Positions 37,201 to 51,512 of a stretch of 64,000 nt of DNA are shown piece by piece. Source of the DNA: Budorcas taxicolor (taxonomy: Eukaryota > Chordata > Mammalia > Artiodactyla > Bovidae); contig NC_068922.1 in assembly GCF_023091745.1 (NCBI RefSeq), positions 29,860,001-29,924,000 of the forward strand, given 5' to 3'. The notes beneath the pieces were generated by a model. The model did not search any database. It was not told the DNA's origin and saw only the letters and a list, made by a program, of their open reading frames with translations. The position numbers were made by a program, and so were the translations under genes. Positions within the stretch are counted from its first letter, which is position 1; each line of letters begins with the position of its first letter.

Positions 37201-40200
37201 TTTTCCCATAATTCTGTCATGCTTAGGAATTTCTTCCTTCCCTTCAGGATTTTTACTGGTTTTTTTTTAAAACTTTTTATTTAGTGGTGTATAGTTGATT
37301 TAGTGTTGTGTTAGTTTCAAATGTACAGCAGTGATTCAATTATACATATACCTATTCATTCTTTTTTTAGAGTTTTTTCTCACCTAAGTTATCACAAAAT
37401 GTTGAGTAGAGTTCCCTGTGCTATACAGTAGGCGTTTGATGGTTACCTACCTTATATATAGTGGTGTGTATATGTTAATCCCAAGGAATTTCAGTGATAA
37501 CCTGATGACAAATTTTGGTGCTAGTGTTTGCATAATCCAGTAACTGATTATGCAATTAATAACTGGGTCATAACTCAGTGGACTTTTTCCCCTCACTTTG
37601 AGACAACAGGTCTTATACCTTTATCTAGTGTTTATCTATTTTCCTTTCTTATTGAAACTTCTTAAAAGCATATTCTGAAAACAAACAAAAACCTTTTCCT
37701 TTCTTTTTGCAAAGACATTTAGCTTTTTATTCCCCCTTGAAGAAACACTTGGCAACTAAAATTGGTTCTTTCCCCTTAATCAAAAACGGTTCTAAAAATG
37801 CTAGAGTCCTTTTTTATCACCTCACACTGCCGGAGAAACATAGTTTATTTTCCTTTTGGTTTTTGATGGAACCAAGTACTTTTAAGGATAAAAGAAGGAG
37901 ACATTAGCATGAAGGCAGGATCAGTTGGCAAGAAAAAATAACCCTAAAAAATGTGAAGTCATAGGAGACATATTACACCTCTATTTTGTATTTTATTTCT
38001 CCAAAATTGTTGTTTTTAAACAAGAAAGCAGTAAAGAGCCAAGTCTTTAAAGTGGTGCTGGGACTATAGGGTCTGATTTCATTAATCTCCAAAGGAAATT
38101 TTAGAATTAGAAGACGATCAATAGGAAAACATCAATGTTGTTTTGAGTGTGGATTTGAAGTCTGAGCCCAGGTGCGCAGCAGGCAGAAAGAGAGAATGGA
38201 AACTTCTGAGATGGGGGACAGAGGGAAGGGGAAGATAACAGGAAGAGTGTGGACAGGATTAGATGAGAAAATCTCCCAGAGGCGTTACATGGAGGGACAA
38301 CTCCCCGGTCCCCAGAGCATCATCAGTTGTGAGCCACCTTCTCTGCTACTTTCTTTCTTCCTACTTCTAACTCTCCCATCTTCCTAAGAAATATACACAT
38401 TCTGAAATCTCTTGCTCAAAATGCCACCAAACACCTCCTTTAAAATCTTGGCGTTAAAAGACATTTATTATTTCAGAATAATTCTGGATAGTGAGAACTG
38501 CCATAAAGAGCTTCCAAATGAATGAGAAACATGGGAACGAAAAACTAGGAGTTGTATGAAAAGTTCCCTTTCAAAGGGAAGGCCCCATGCCTAAACACAA
38601 CCCCCCCAAATGTAGAAATCACCAAGGAATTTTAAAATTGAAATGTTAAAAAATTCAAGTTCTAAAGGTAAGTGAAAGAAATAGTGGTAGATGTTTACAA
38701 TGAAGCCCCCTGATCAGATGGGAATATTTGTCAATGCTCTCAAGAATGTCGGGCACCTATGAAAAAATAAATTTTAATTATTATTAATAACCCTATTTTA
38801 TGACAGACTCATATATATTAATAATAAAACCATGAGTGTATGTGTTAGTAGCTCAGTCGTGTCCTACTCTTTGCAGCCCCACAGACTACAGCCTACAAGG
38901 TGCCTCTGTCCATGGATTTCTCCAGGCAAGAATACTAGAGTGTGTTGCCATTCCCTTCTCCAGGGGATCTTCTCAACCCAGGGACTGAACCTGGTCTCCT
39001 GCATGGCAGGCAGATTGTTTACCATCTGAGCCATCAGGGAGGCCAATAAAACTATAAATAGTCCAATCAGTCAGTTCAGTTCTGTCGCTCAGTCGCTCAG
39101 TCCTGTCTAACTCTTTGCGACCCCATGAATCCCAGCACGCCAGGCCTCCCTGTCCATCACCAGCTCCTGGAGTTCACCCAAACTCATGTGCATCGAGTCG
39201 GTGATGCCATCCAGCCATCTCATTCTCTGTTGTGCCCTTCTCCTCCTGCCCTCAATCCCTCCCAGCATCAGAGTCTTTTCCAATGAGTCAACTCTTCGCA
39301 TGAGGTGGCCAAAGTACTGGAGTTTCAGCCTCAGCATCAGTCCTTCCAATGATCACCCAGGACTGGTCTCCTTTAGGGTGGACTGGTTGGATCTCCTTGC
39401 AGTCCAAGGAACTCACAAGAGTCTTCTCTAGCACCACAGTTCAAAAGCATCAATTCTTCGGCACTCAACTTTCTTCACAGTCCCACTCTCACATCCATAC
39501 ATGACCACTGGAAAAACCATAGCCTTGACTAGACAGACCTTTGTTGGCAAAGTAATGTCTCTGCTTTTTAATATGCTATCTAGGTTGGTCATAACTTTCC
39601 TTCCAAGGAGTAAGCGTCTTTTAATTTCAATAAAAGGTAATAAATAGGCAATTCACATAAAAATAAATAGCTATGACCAATAAATACAGGAAAAGATGTT
39701 CAACCTCATTTGTCATCAAAGAATTTCAAATGGAAGAAACAATGAGATATCATTTTTTACTTTTGAAGTTTGAAAAGTTTAGTATTAGGCACAATAGAAG
39801 AGGATCAGAAACACATGTATCCTCTGTTGGAGGGAATATAAATTGGCAGAGTTTTCTTAGAAGGTGCTATGTCAGTTGTGGCTCAGATGGCAAAGAATCT
39901 GCCTGCAATGCAAGAGACCTGGGTTCAATCCCTGGGTCAGGAAGATCCCCTGGAGAAGGGAATGGCTACCCATTCCAGTATTCTTGCCTGGATAATCCCA
40001 TGGACATTGGAGCCTGGTGGGCTATAGTCCATGGGGTCACAAAGAATCAGATACAACTGAGTGATTAACACTATCTATCTGTAACAATGCAAATGTTTGA
40101 CCCAGAATTTACATCTCTATGAATTTATCCTGAGGATAAACTGGACAATGTGCAGAGACATATCAAATAAAAGCTAACTTTCTAAACACTTTAATTATAT

Positions 40201-43200
40201 GCATTTCTTTGTTATGACAATCCTGTGAGGTAGATACCATAATTATCCTCATTTTAAAATAGGGAAAATAAAAAATAAAAATAAAAAAATAAAATAGGGA
40301 AAATAAGGTTCAGAAAAGCTAAAGAAAGTAAGTGGCTGGGCCAAGTTTTAAAGAGGCAGTCTGGCTGTTACCTATTTTCATCCCAGTGCTTCCCAGGAAC
40401 ATAGCTACAGGCTACTTTTCTCTCTTTAAAAAAATCTTAAAATTCAGATGTTTTTACATAAAGTAAATGTCAGCCTTGAAAAGTAGTCTAATATGTGGAA
40501 TCTTAAAAAACAAAAAGGGGGGGTACAAATGAAACATCTACAAAACAGAAATAAGAGTTAAGATGTAGAAAGCAAACTTGTTTTTTGTTACCAGGGTAAG
40601 GGAGGAGTGGGCATAAATTGGGAGATTGAGATTGACATATACACACCACTTTATAGAGATAATTACCAAGAAACTGCTATATAGCCCAGGGAACTCGACT
40701 CAATACTCTGCAATGGCCTGTGTGTGTGTACGACTCTTTGCGACCCATGAACTGTAATAGTGGGTTATTGGCCCACTAGGCTCCTCTGTCCATGGAATTC
40801 TCCAGGAAAGGATACTGGAGTGGGTAAGCCATTCCATTCTTCAGGGAATCTTTCTGACCCAGGGATCGAACCCGGGTCTTCCCTATGAGAGGGAGGCATG
40901 AGAAAAGAATCTTTAAAAAAGGCATATATATATATATATGTATAACTGAATCATTTTGCTGGACACCTGAAACTAATACAACATTGTAAATCAACTATAC
41001 TCCATAAAATTAAGAAAATATATACTACTCTTAGAGCTTTTATAAATTAATCTGGTCATGAACTACCAACACAACAAAGATATAGAACAACTCTATCATC
41101 CCCAAATGTTCCCCTGCACATTGCTGTCAAGCCTGCCCCCACTCCCTGCTTAGCCTCTTGATCCTCTATTCTGCTTTCCAGAATGTTGCATAGATGGAGG
41201 TATACAGCAAGTAGCCCTTTTTCACCTTATATGGCCTTTTATTTTAATTTTTTAAAATTTATTTTATGGAAGTATAACTTACAATGTTATATTAATTTCT
41301 ACTGTACAGCAAAGTGATTCTTATGTGTATGTGTATATATACACACACACACACTCTTCTTCATATTCTTTTTCACTATGGTTTCTTACAGGTTATTGAA
41401 TATAATTCAGGTGCTATACAGTAGGACCTTGTTATTTATTCATTATCTATACAATAGTTTACATCTGTTAATCCAAAACTCCCAATTCACCCCTCCCCAA
41501 CCTTCCCCCTGACCTTGACAACTAGAAGTCTGTCTGTGTGTCTGTGAGTCTATTTCTGTTTTATAGATAAGTCCATTTGTGTCAGATTTTAGAGTCTACA
41601 TGTAAGTGATATCATATGGTATTTGCCTTTCTGACTTCACTAAGTATCATAATCTCTAGGTCCATTCATGTTGCTGCCAATAGCATTATTTCATTCTTTT
41701 TATGGCTGAATAATATTCCAGTGTGTGCGTGTACACAGACACACACAAATACCACATTTTCACTACCCATTCATGGACATTTAGGTTGCTTTCATGTCTT
41801 AGCTACTGTAAAAAGTGCTACAGTGAACATAAGGGAGAATGTATCTTTTTGAATTATAGTTTTGTCTGGGTGTATGCCCAGGGGTGGGACTGCTGGATCA
41901 TATGGCAACTCTATTTTTAGCTTTTTGAGTTTTCCACAGTGGCTGTACCAATAGTTGTAGCCTTTTGGAACTGGCTTCTTTCACTGAGCTTAGTTCACTT
42001 GAGATTCATCCACGATCTTGCATGTGTCAGTAATTCATTCATTTTTATTGCTGAGCTGTATTTCACTCGCTCATGGTTTGTTTATCCATCCCTGGCTAAG
42101 GAAAATTTGCATTGTTTCCAATTTTTGGAAAGTCACTATAAACATTTGTGTACAGGCTTTTGTACCTATAGGCTGATTTTGACTTGTAAACTGTCTCTTG
42201 TTGAATCTCTATAATGTCTTTAAAGTCCTCTTTTAAATGCAGTGTTCAATTTCAAGTGAAAAATTTCTGAATACAGGGTAAAAATTTAGGAATTGTAAAT
42301 TCCAGTTCATTTTGCCACTGGCTTCCTATTGACTTTGGACAAGTTGCTCTTGATTGCTCAAAGTCTGGAGAAGTCTTCAAGGTTCTCCGGACAAGAGAGC
42401 CAAGAGCTCAGTAGAATTTGTTGAGGGTCACGTGAGACCACTTTCTCAGCTCTGATATACAATCCAGGACTGTCTTTTGTCTCTTGAGTCAGCTGGGCTT
42501 CTGCACGGTTTGTGTCTCATCTCGCTTCCTTTATGGAACAGTGTTTGGCTTTCTCCCTGGTTCAACCAGACTTGTACATCCCACTGGCCCACCTCTAAGA
42601 CTCAGCTCCCTGAGCTCATCATCGATAGACTTCTGGCTCCTGTCTTGGCATTGCTGATGCTCATAGCCCACAGCATCTCCTCCAGACACTCCTCATCACT
42701 GTTAAGCCCCTTCCTGCAGCATTTTAAAGATGAATGAGGGTTGTTAAGTATAGATGTCTACCTGGACCCACCCAGGATCTGCTCACTTTCATACAAGGAT
42801 GATTTTAAGAGAATTGATGGGATTAAAGATAATGTGTAAAATGATGGGCTTAATGTGTAAAATGATGGGTGGAAACATGGCCATGTTGACTCTTAAAAAT
42901 TGGCTTATGAGTTTGGCACTGGAAAAACAGCCCATGTCTGTGGGAAGCAGGCATTTAGATAAGTCTCCTTGAGTTTGACAAATGTGTTCATCTAAAAATA
43001 GACAGTTTTTTTTTTCTTGCTTTTTTATTGCAACATGCAAAACATTACTGAGAGGAGGGTTATGAGTAGAGGAAGAAATGTTTGAAAAAAAATGCATAAT
43101 TTTATCCCAGAAAGTAATAATCCTAACAATCTGTCTGAAATGCTTCCAAATGAACTCTGAAGGAAAACATTTATGAGCTGGACTGTGGTATTAGGTTGCA

Positions 43201-46200
43201 ACATTCTAATTTACTGAGAGTTTATTTTCTTTTTTAAAAAAATCCCACAAAAATAAAAGTGAACTATCAAATGTTGAGTCTGCCTTACGAAAATCGTTTT
43301 CTACATGTTATTAGCATCCTGTGGCTATAAGCATTGCCCTTTCTCCACCACTGATTGATGCTTTGCTAGTTGTGGTCCATGTCACTGGATCAAAGGCATT
43401 TCACTTTATCCTGTTGTGGTCACGCTTATAATATACGTACTGTCCAGTCAGTCGCTAAAACCGTTTTGGAGAAAAGTTTGTTTCTTTAGGACCATTCTCA
43501 TTTATAAGTGGCTGCTTATTGGGAATGATTTCACAGTCTCCAAAAGAGTCTGGTATTGATGTTGAAAACTCAGCCTCTGAACACCGGTGCTGATTTGAAT
43601 CTTGGAGACAGAGTTTTGGGTGAAGTAGAAAAGAATAATTTTATTGCTCTGCCAGACAAAGGGGGACACAGGGACTCATGCCATTCAAAACTGTGTCCCA
43701 ACCGGGCAGGGGAGGAGGGGCAGGGGGGTGGGATGGTTCAAGGGTGGGGTTGCTGATAAGAATGCAGGTGTGTGCAGGACCTGCATTCCTTTAATCCGGC
43801 CTCAGGTGGTCTCCTGAGGAGCTTCTCTGGTTCTAGAGATTATCAAACTGTGACCTTCTCTAAAATTAAGAATGCTTCATGAATTAACACTTTCTAAATG
43901 TTGGGAGTTTTAGTTCTGTTGAAGACCTCAAAGATATTGCTGTGTATATCCCTTGAGGTGGAATGAGGACCCTGCCCCAAGGCTGCGCTATTGTTTCTGC
44001 CCCAAGGCTGCTCCTCCCTTGTCTCTGGATCCCCTCCCTTCCCTGATCAACAACTGTTTGAACCTGCCCTTTGGAACTCAGGGTAGGTTGTGGAGGGTGA
44101 AGCCTATTCCCTACAAACGAGAAACAGGGGGACAAAGAAACGCTTTCATGTCCAGGAGCCCCAGGAGGTCCTGCTGGTTTCACTGTCCTGTTAAGACACT
44201 ACTCTCATATCCATCCTGACAGAGAAAATCCTATGATTAAAAACAGTGTGGGACTTTAAAAGCCTGCTAAATGTTATGAACTGAATTGTATCTCCCCAGC
44301 CCCCAAAGTTTGACATTGAAGTCTTAATCTCTAGTACCTTAGAATGTGACTCTATTTAGAGAAAAGGTCCATCTAGTCAAGGCTATGGTTTTTCCAGTGG
44401 TCATGTATGGATGTGAGAGTTGGACTGTGAAGAAAGCTGAGTGCCAAAGAATTGATGCTTTTGAACTGTGGTGTTGGAGAAGACTCTTGAGAGTCCCTTG
44501 CACTGCAAGGAGATCCAACCAGTCCATTCTAAAGGAGATCAGTCCTGGGTGTTCTTTGGAAGGAATGATGCTAAAGCTGAAACTCCAGTACTCATTGGAA
44601 AAGACTGATGCTGGGAGGGATTGGGGGCAAGAGGAAAAGGGGACGACAGAGGATGAGATGGCTGGATAGCATCACCGACTCGATGGACGTGAGTCTGAGT
44701 GAACTCCGGGAGATGGTGATGGACAGGGAGGCCTGGTGTGCTGTGATTCATGGGGTCGCAGAGAGTCGGACACGACTGAGCAACTGAACTGAACCAAACT
44801 GAACTGTCTTTAAAGAGGTGAGTTAAAGTGAGGTCATTCGAGTGGACCCTCATTTCATCTGGCTGCTGTCCTGTAAGAAGAGGAAAGTTGGACACAGATA
44901 CACACAGAGAAATGTCAACCCGCAGACACAAAAACAAAATGCTGTCTACAAACCAAAGAAAGAGGCCTCAGGAGAAACCACTCCTGCCCACATCTCAAAC
45001 TTGGACTGGTAGCCTCCAGAAACTCAAGGAAATACATTTTTGTTGTTTGAGCCACCCAATGTATGGCACTTTGTTACGGCAGCCTAAGAAAACTGATACA
45101 CTAAGATACAAATGTATAGAGTTGCCAGAGAGGGAGGAGAGGAAGAAAAGATACGTATAACGGTTCCCTCTACTGAACACCCTCATTCAGCAACTTGTGA
45201 TTGAACTCTCAGCGTGAGCCAAGTCCTGTCCCAGCTGCCAAGGATTCAGCAGTGAGCAAACTGACACATTTTCTGCCCTTCGAGTACTGATAGTCTATCA
45301 GTCAACTCTCCACCGGGGCTTGTTAAAGATGCGGGCCAGCACTCGCTGGATCCGAGGCCCTGGGTGCAACCTACTCTCCTCCCCCACCCCACCCCCACCC
45401 CCATCATTTATATTTGGATGGGAACAAGGATGTTAGATCCTTCTCCACTGCCCATTTGAGAAGAGGAAATAGTGTCAGCTTCTGCAGCTGATGTAGAGGA
45501 GCTGTTAAGGATAGAAAGAGAAGAAAGCTGGAGATGAGAGGGGCTGATCACCCCTCAAATGAGCTCCACCTAATCACAGTTTAGCCAAAGTGCTGGCCGG
45601 GCCCCACGCATTCTGTTGCACACTCAAGCTGTCATGAAACTCTGTTAAGGTTGATAGTTTTTAGGAAAGTGGCTATTACTAGTGTCACCCCAGAAAACTG
45701 TGAGCAAAAAATAAAATATGATGGCCATATACAGAAAGAAGAGTGTGAGGAGCTTCTCTGGTTCTAGAGATTAGAAGGGAAGCCCCTTGCAGCCTGGAAA
45801 TTGCAGGGCTTGCAGACTGGAAATACTAGAGAGGATTTTGCTGCTGTGTTAGTTATCTTGGAAATCACTGGCCCTCCTCTCATAGGAAGGAAGCTCTAGG
45901 AATGTTACCTGAGTCATTGCCTTAAGGCACAGGGCTAGGTCTGGTGCAAAGCATTAGAGCATCTGAATCTCGGCATTAGAGCTTCTTCCGGGTCCCTCTC
46001 ACCTCTCTTTAGTGGGTGAGGTTAAGAAATAACGTATATTGACTGTGTAGAGTTCTTTATGGTTTGCAAGTTGTCTTCACAACAATCTTGAGCCATAGGG
46101 CATTGCTCTGATGACCCTCCTTTTAAGGCTAGAGAAGCTAAGTTCAGAGATATAAATGTTACATGCAGGGTTACAGAGCTGAAAATGATGGGTGAAGAAA

Positions 46201-49200
46201 TGAGAATATGGGCCCCCTGACTCCCATATATTATTGGTGCTATTTCTATCAAGCTGGCTACTGGTTCTCTTGGTCTAGAAATCTGGCACTGAAATGCTCA
46301 GGACTTATGGAATTAAGGTCAAGGGTTCTGCTTGCCAAGAATAAGTGCACCATCTTGAGTGGCACCTCCCATAATCGTAGGAGAAGAAGCCCAAGTTTAT
46401 TTAAAGGATCATCACCATCTTGACTTCCATATCTATTTTTTAAATTTTATTGAAGTATAGCTGATTAACAATATTGCATTAATTTCTGTTGTTTGGCTGC
46501 TAAGTCATGTCAGACTCCTTTGCCACCCCATGGATTGTAGCCCGCCAGGCTCCTCTGTTCATGGGATTTCCCAGGCAAGAATACTGGAGTGGGTTGCTAT
46601 TTCCTTCTCCAGGGGATCTTCCCAACTAAGGGACTGAACCCATGTCTCTTGCATTGGCAGGTGGATTCTTTATCACTGAGCCACCTGGGAAGCCCAAGGA
46701 AGTGATTTAGCTAAACAGATATAAACATTCTTTTTTCGTATTCTTTCTATTATGGTTTAATCACAGGATACTGAATGTAGTTCCCTCTGTTGTACACTAA
46801 ACCGCCTGTTGTTTATCCATCCTATATATAATAGTTCGCATCTGCTAATCCCAAACTCCCAGTCCATCCTTCCCCCATCCCTCTCCCCCTTGGCAACCAC
46901 AACTCCATTCTCTATCTCTGTGAGTCTGTTTCTGTTTCATAGATAACTTCATTTGTGTCATATTTTAGATTCCAGATATAAGTGATATCATATGGTAATT
47001 GTCTTTCTGTCCACATCTATTCTTATTTTACACAAGAATAAGATAGCTCACTGGACTTAGAGTTATAAGATAGTTGCCAGGTAAAGAGATGAGGGAAGAG
47101 TTTATATGTCAATGTATATGGCTATGAGGAAACGGGTTTATTCATTCATTTATTCACATATTCATTCATTCATTGAACAAACATTTACTAGCTGCCTCCA
47201 GTGCCAGCCACGCTTGGGGTACTAGGCTTCCATAACAAGAAAAGTTAAATCCAGGGCTTGCCCTCAACTAATAAAGGGGACAGTCTCAAGGGGCAAAAGA
47301 GGCATTTATCAAAAGACCACAAAAAATGTGTCATTTCAATCTGCTGCTGCTGCTGCTAAGTCACTTCAGTCATATCCAACTCTGTGTGACCCCATAGACG
47401 GCAGCCCACCAAGCCTCCCCCATCCCTGGGATTCTCCAGGCAAGAACATGGAGTGGGTTTCCATTTCCTTCTCCAATGCATGAAAGTGAAAAGTGAAAGT
47501 GAAGTCGCTCAGTTGTGTCTGACCCTCAGCAACCCCATGGACTGCAGCCTACCAGGCTCCTCCATTCATGGGATTTTCCAGGCAGGAGTACTGGAGTCAT
47601 TTCAATCTGAGAGAAGTGTTTTTAGAGGAAGGACAAGAGTCAGGAGAGGGTTTCCGAGAAAGTGACATTTGAACTGGGTTCCTAAGTGGGAAGTGAACTC
47701 CCGGGAAGATATCCAGGATGTGCAAAGATAGAAGGGATGCTTCAGTGAATGACACTAAACTACAGTTTTTAAATCATATATTCATAAATTTAAAAATGAC
47801 TTATGTGAAGAACAGACACTGGAAAGTCAGAAATAAGGAGAGATTCTAACTACAGGAGAACTCACTCCCACTCACCCCACCCCTCTTAAAAAAAGGAGCC
47901 ATGGCTGGCCACAGAGTTTTTATTAACTAAACACTTACGACAAAGATCAAGGATACATGATATCCTGCCTTATTAATGGTGCCTTGGGTTTCAGAAAGAA
48001 GCCAGCTCCTACAATTGAATGCTTGGAAAGTAGTCAGTTGGGATTTAAACTGTCCAGCTTTTGGTTTCTGGTCTAGCATGTAAAAAGCTTGGAAGTCACC
48101 GCTAAATCTGAGCAAGTAAAATGCTGAACAAACTGAAAAATCAACAACTCTTCTTAGATCCATAAGAGCAGTGAGGTCACAGGGCACAGTGCTGCCTCCA
48201 CATTGGAGAGACTCTCAGGCAAATGCAGAGAGACACAACTTCTCAGAGCAGCAGCCTCCATGGGAACCAGAGCAGGGGGCAGGGAAACCCAGACTGTATT
48301 GGTGAAGTGCAGGCAACTCAGGGTGGACAACACTGAGAATTAAACCCTCCAGAGGTCCAGTCACTAAGGGGTGGAGGCAGGGCCATGTTTGAGTTTTTTT
48401 CTCCAGTATCTCCACAGTGAACATCAGAAAACAGTTTCCTCCTGCCTCTGGCAGAGGGGAGGAGAGAAGAAACCAATTAGAAATATACCGGAGCACTCTA
48501 TTCTCCCTAAAAAGGTCTGCCCGGAGAAGGTAGTCAACCAGAGATAACTGGGGTATTATCAGAGTCTAACCTGGAGGAAGGGAAATACCCAACTTCAGCC
48601 CACTTTAGCCATCCTGTCTCAACTCAGAAGCATATGTGAAGCTCACAGTCTAGAAGAATGGGCTCATTAAAAGACTGAGAGCTCAGACAGCTCGTGGGAA
48701 TCTGATGTATAGTGCAGGGAGCTCAGCTCAGCACTCTGTGCTGACCTAGAGTGGCTGGATAAGGGCTCGGTGGGAGGGAGGTCCAAGAGGGCTGTTCAGT
48801 TCAGTCACTCAGTCGTGTTCGACTCTTTGCGACCCCATGAACCACAGCACACCAGGCCTCTCTGTCCATCACCAACTCTCAGAGTTTACCCAAACTCATG
48901 TCCATTGAGTCGGTGATGCCATCCAACCATCTCATCTTCTGTCATCCCCTGCTCCTCCTGCCTTCAATCTTTCCTAGCATCAGGGTCTTTTCAAATGAAT
49001 CAGCTCTTCACATCAGGTGGCCAAAGTACTAGAGTTCCAGCTTCAATATCAGTCCTTCCAGTGAACACCCAGGACTGATCTCCTATAGGATGGACTGGTT
49101 GGATCTCCTTGCAGTCCAAGGGACTCTCAAGAGTCTTATCCAACACCACAGTTCAAAAGCATCAATACTTCTGTATTCAGCTTTAATTAGAGTCCAACTC

Positions 49201-51461
49201 TCACATCCATATGTGACTACTGGAAAAACCATAACCTTGACTAGACGAGCCTTTGCTGACAAAATGATGTCTCTGCTTTTTAATATGCTGTCTAGGTTAG
49301 TCATAATTTTCCTTCCAAGGAGTAAGCATCTTTTAATTTCATGGCTGCAATCACCATCTGCAGTGATTTTGGAGCCCCCCAAAATAAAGTCAGCCACTGT
49401 TTCCCTATCTATTTGCCATGAAGTGATGGGACCGGATGCCATGATCTTTGTTTTCTGAATGTTGAGCTTTAAGCCAAGTTTTTGACTCTCCTCTTTTACT
49501 TTCATCAAGAGGCTTTTTAGTTCCTCTTCACTTTCTGCCATAAGGGTGGTGTCATCTGCATATCTGAGGTTATTGACATTTCTCCCAGCAATCTTGAGTC
49601 CAGCTTGTGCTTCTTTCAGCCCAATGTTTCTCATGATGTACTCTGCATATAAGTTAAATAAGCAGGGTGACAATATACAGCCTTGATGTACTCCTTTTCC
49701 TATTTGGAACCAGTCTGTTGTTCCATGTCCAGTTCTAACTGTTGCTTCCTGACCTGCATATAGGTTTCTCAAGAGGCAGGTCAGGTGGTCTGGTATTCCC
49801 ATCTCTTTCAGAATTTTCCACAGTTTCTTGTGATCCACACAGTCAAAGGCTTTGGCATAGTCAATAAAGCAGAAATAGATGTTTTTCTGGAACTCTCTTG
49901 CTTTTTTGGTGGTTCAGTAGATGTTGGGAAGAGGGATGAGATGTATGTGTATATACGTATAGCTGATTCACTTCATTGTGCAGCAGAACCTAGCACAGCA
50001 TTTTAAAACAATTATACCCCAATAAAAAAAAAATAATAAAGTATTATAACATCTACAAATTATTTTGAAAAACTTTAGTTAAAAATGATACAGGAAAAAA
50101 GAATGAGATCTAATCACATAAAACATCACCTGCCCCAACTCCCGGCCAAAACCTACCACCATATTAGTATAGGTCTATTTACAGCAGTTCCTTTTACCCA
50201 GTACATCATGCCTGGCTATCAGAGGAATTACAGAACATACTAAAAAGCAATATTAAAAAAGCCATGGCTTTTGCATCTCTGTATTAGCAGATGGATTCTT
50301 TACCTCTGAGCCACCACACAATCAGAAAATATTCTATTATCATATTTAAAATGAAAACTAGTAGCTGTTCTCAACATTAGCTGAATAATATTAACATTGC
50401 CAAAATACCTGTTGTTGACAAATGCAAAAATGCTAACTTACAAGATACAGGTTGAAAAATAAAAATGTAAGTTGTTGATTTCAAGTTAATATTCATGGTT
50501 TGAAATTTAGTATAATGTATGGGAATATGGCAATCTATAGCATTCAGTGCATTACAAGTCTTATCTTGACACCCTAAGCCATAAGAACACCTAGTATCCA
50601 GACCTTGGTTTCTAGATACCGTTCTTCAATACAAAAGAACTAGAGCTCTTTGAAGAATGGTTGATTCCAGGGAAAATGAAAAATGAGCTTGCAGTATCTT
50701 ATGTTATCAGAAAGTAAGGAAGATGCTCATAAAAGAATGGGAAATGGTGAAGAACACAGGAACCAACTGGATGGAATTACTAATGGCCAAATATAGGACA
50801 ATTCAAGCAACAAAAATAAATACAGTAATGGATTATAGCCCATGAAATAAAATATACACAAGTTAACACAGATATTTTAAAAATGGAATAAACAAAAGAA
50901 ATCTTTTTATTATATTAGAATTTCAATTAATAAGTGTAGAAGGTATGATGGAAACAGAAAATCACAATGCAATAATAGTAATGGTTGTAGGCAAGCATCA
51001 GCAATGAATGCTAAGATTAGTGGGCAAATGTACGATGAAAAATAGGATATTTGCATAGTCTCATGGTATTTCTCCAAAAGTAATTATTATGCAAAGGGAA
51101 AAACAGTAACTGTACAGTGGGAAACCTGGTTGATAGACATCACTGCAAACAAGTGGTCAGAGTGCAAAAGGACAACAGACATCGTGTGCCTTCTGCTGGG
51201 ATACACTGGGAAGGGCATCACATTTTTGTGGTATTCTTTCCAAAAATGGGCTTCCCAGGTGGTTCAGTGGTGAAGAATCCACCTGCCAATGCAGGAAATG
51301 TAAGAGACGTGGGTTTGATCCCTAGGTCAGGAAGATCCCCTGGAGGAGGAAATGGCAGCCCACTCCAGTATTCTCACAGAAAATTCCATGGACAGAGGCA
51401 CCTGGCAGGCTACAGTCCATGGAGTTGCAAAGAGTCGGATATGACTGAGCATGCGCATGCA

Positions 51462-51512
<51 letters not shown>

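Noticed and set aside
49083..49838. 251-codon minus-strand ORF with reverse transcriptase motifs
   Set aside because: It is the truncated 3' part of a BovB LINE, with no start region, no endonuclease domain and no promoter. Annotated as a mobile element, not a host gene.
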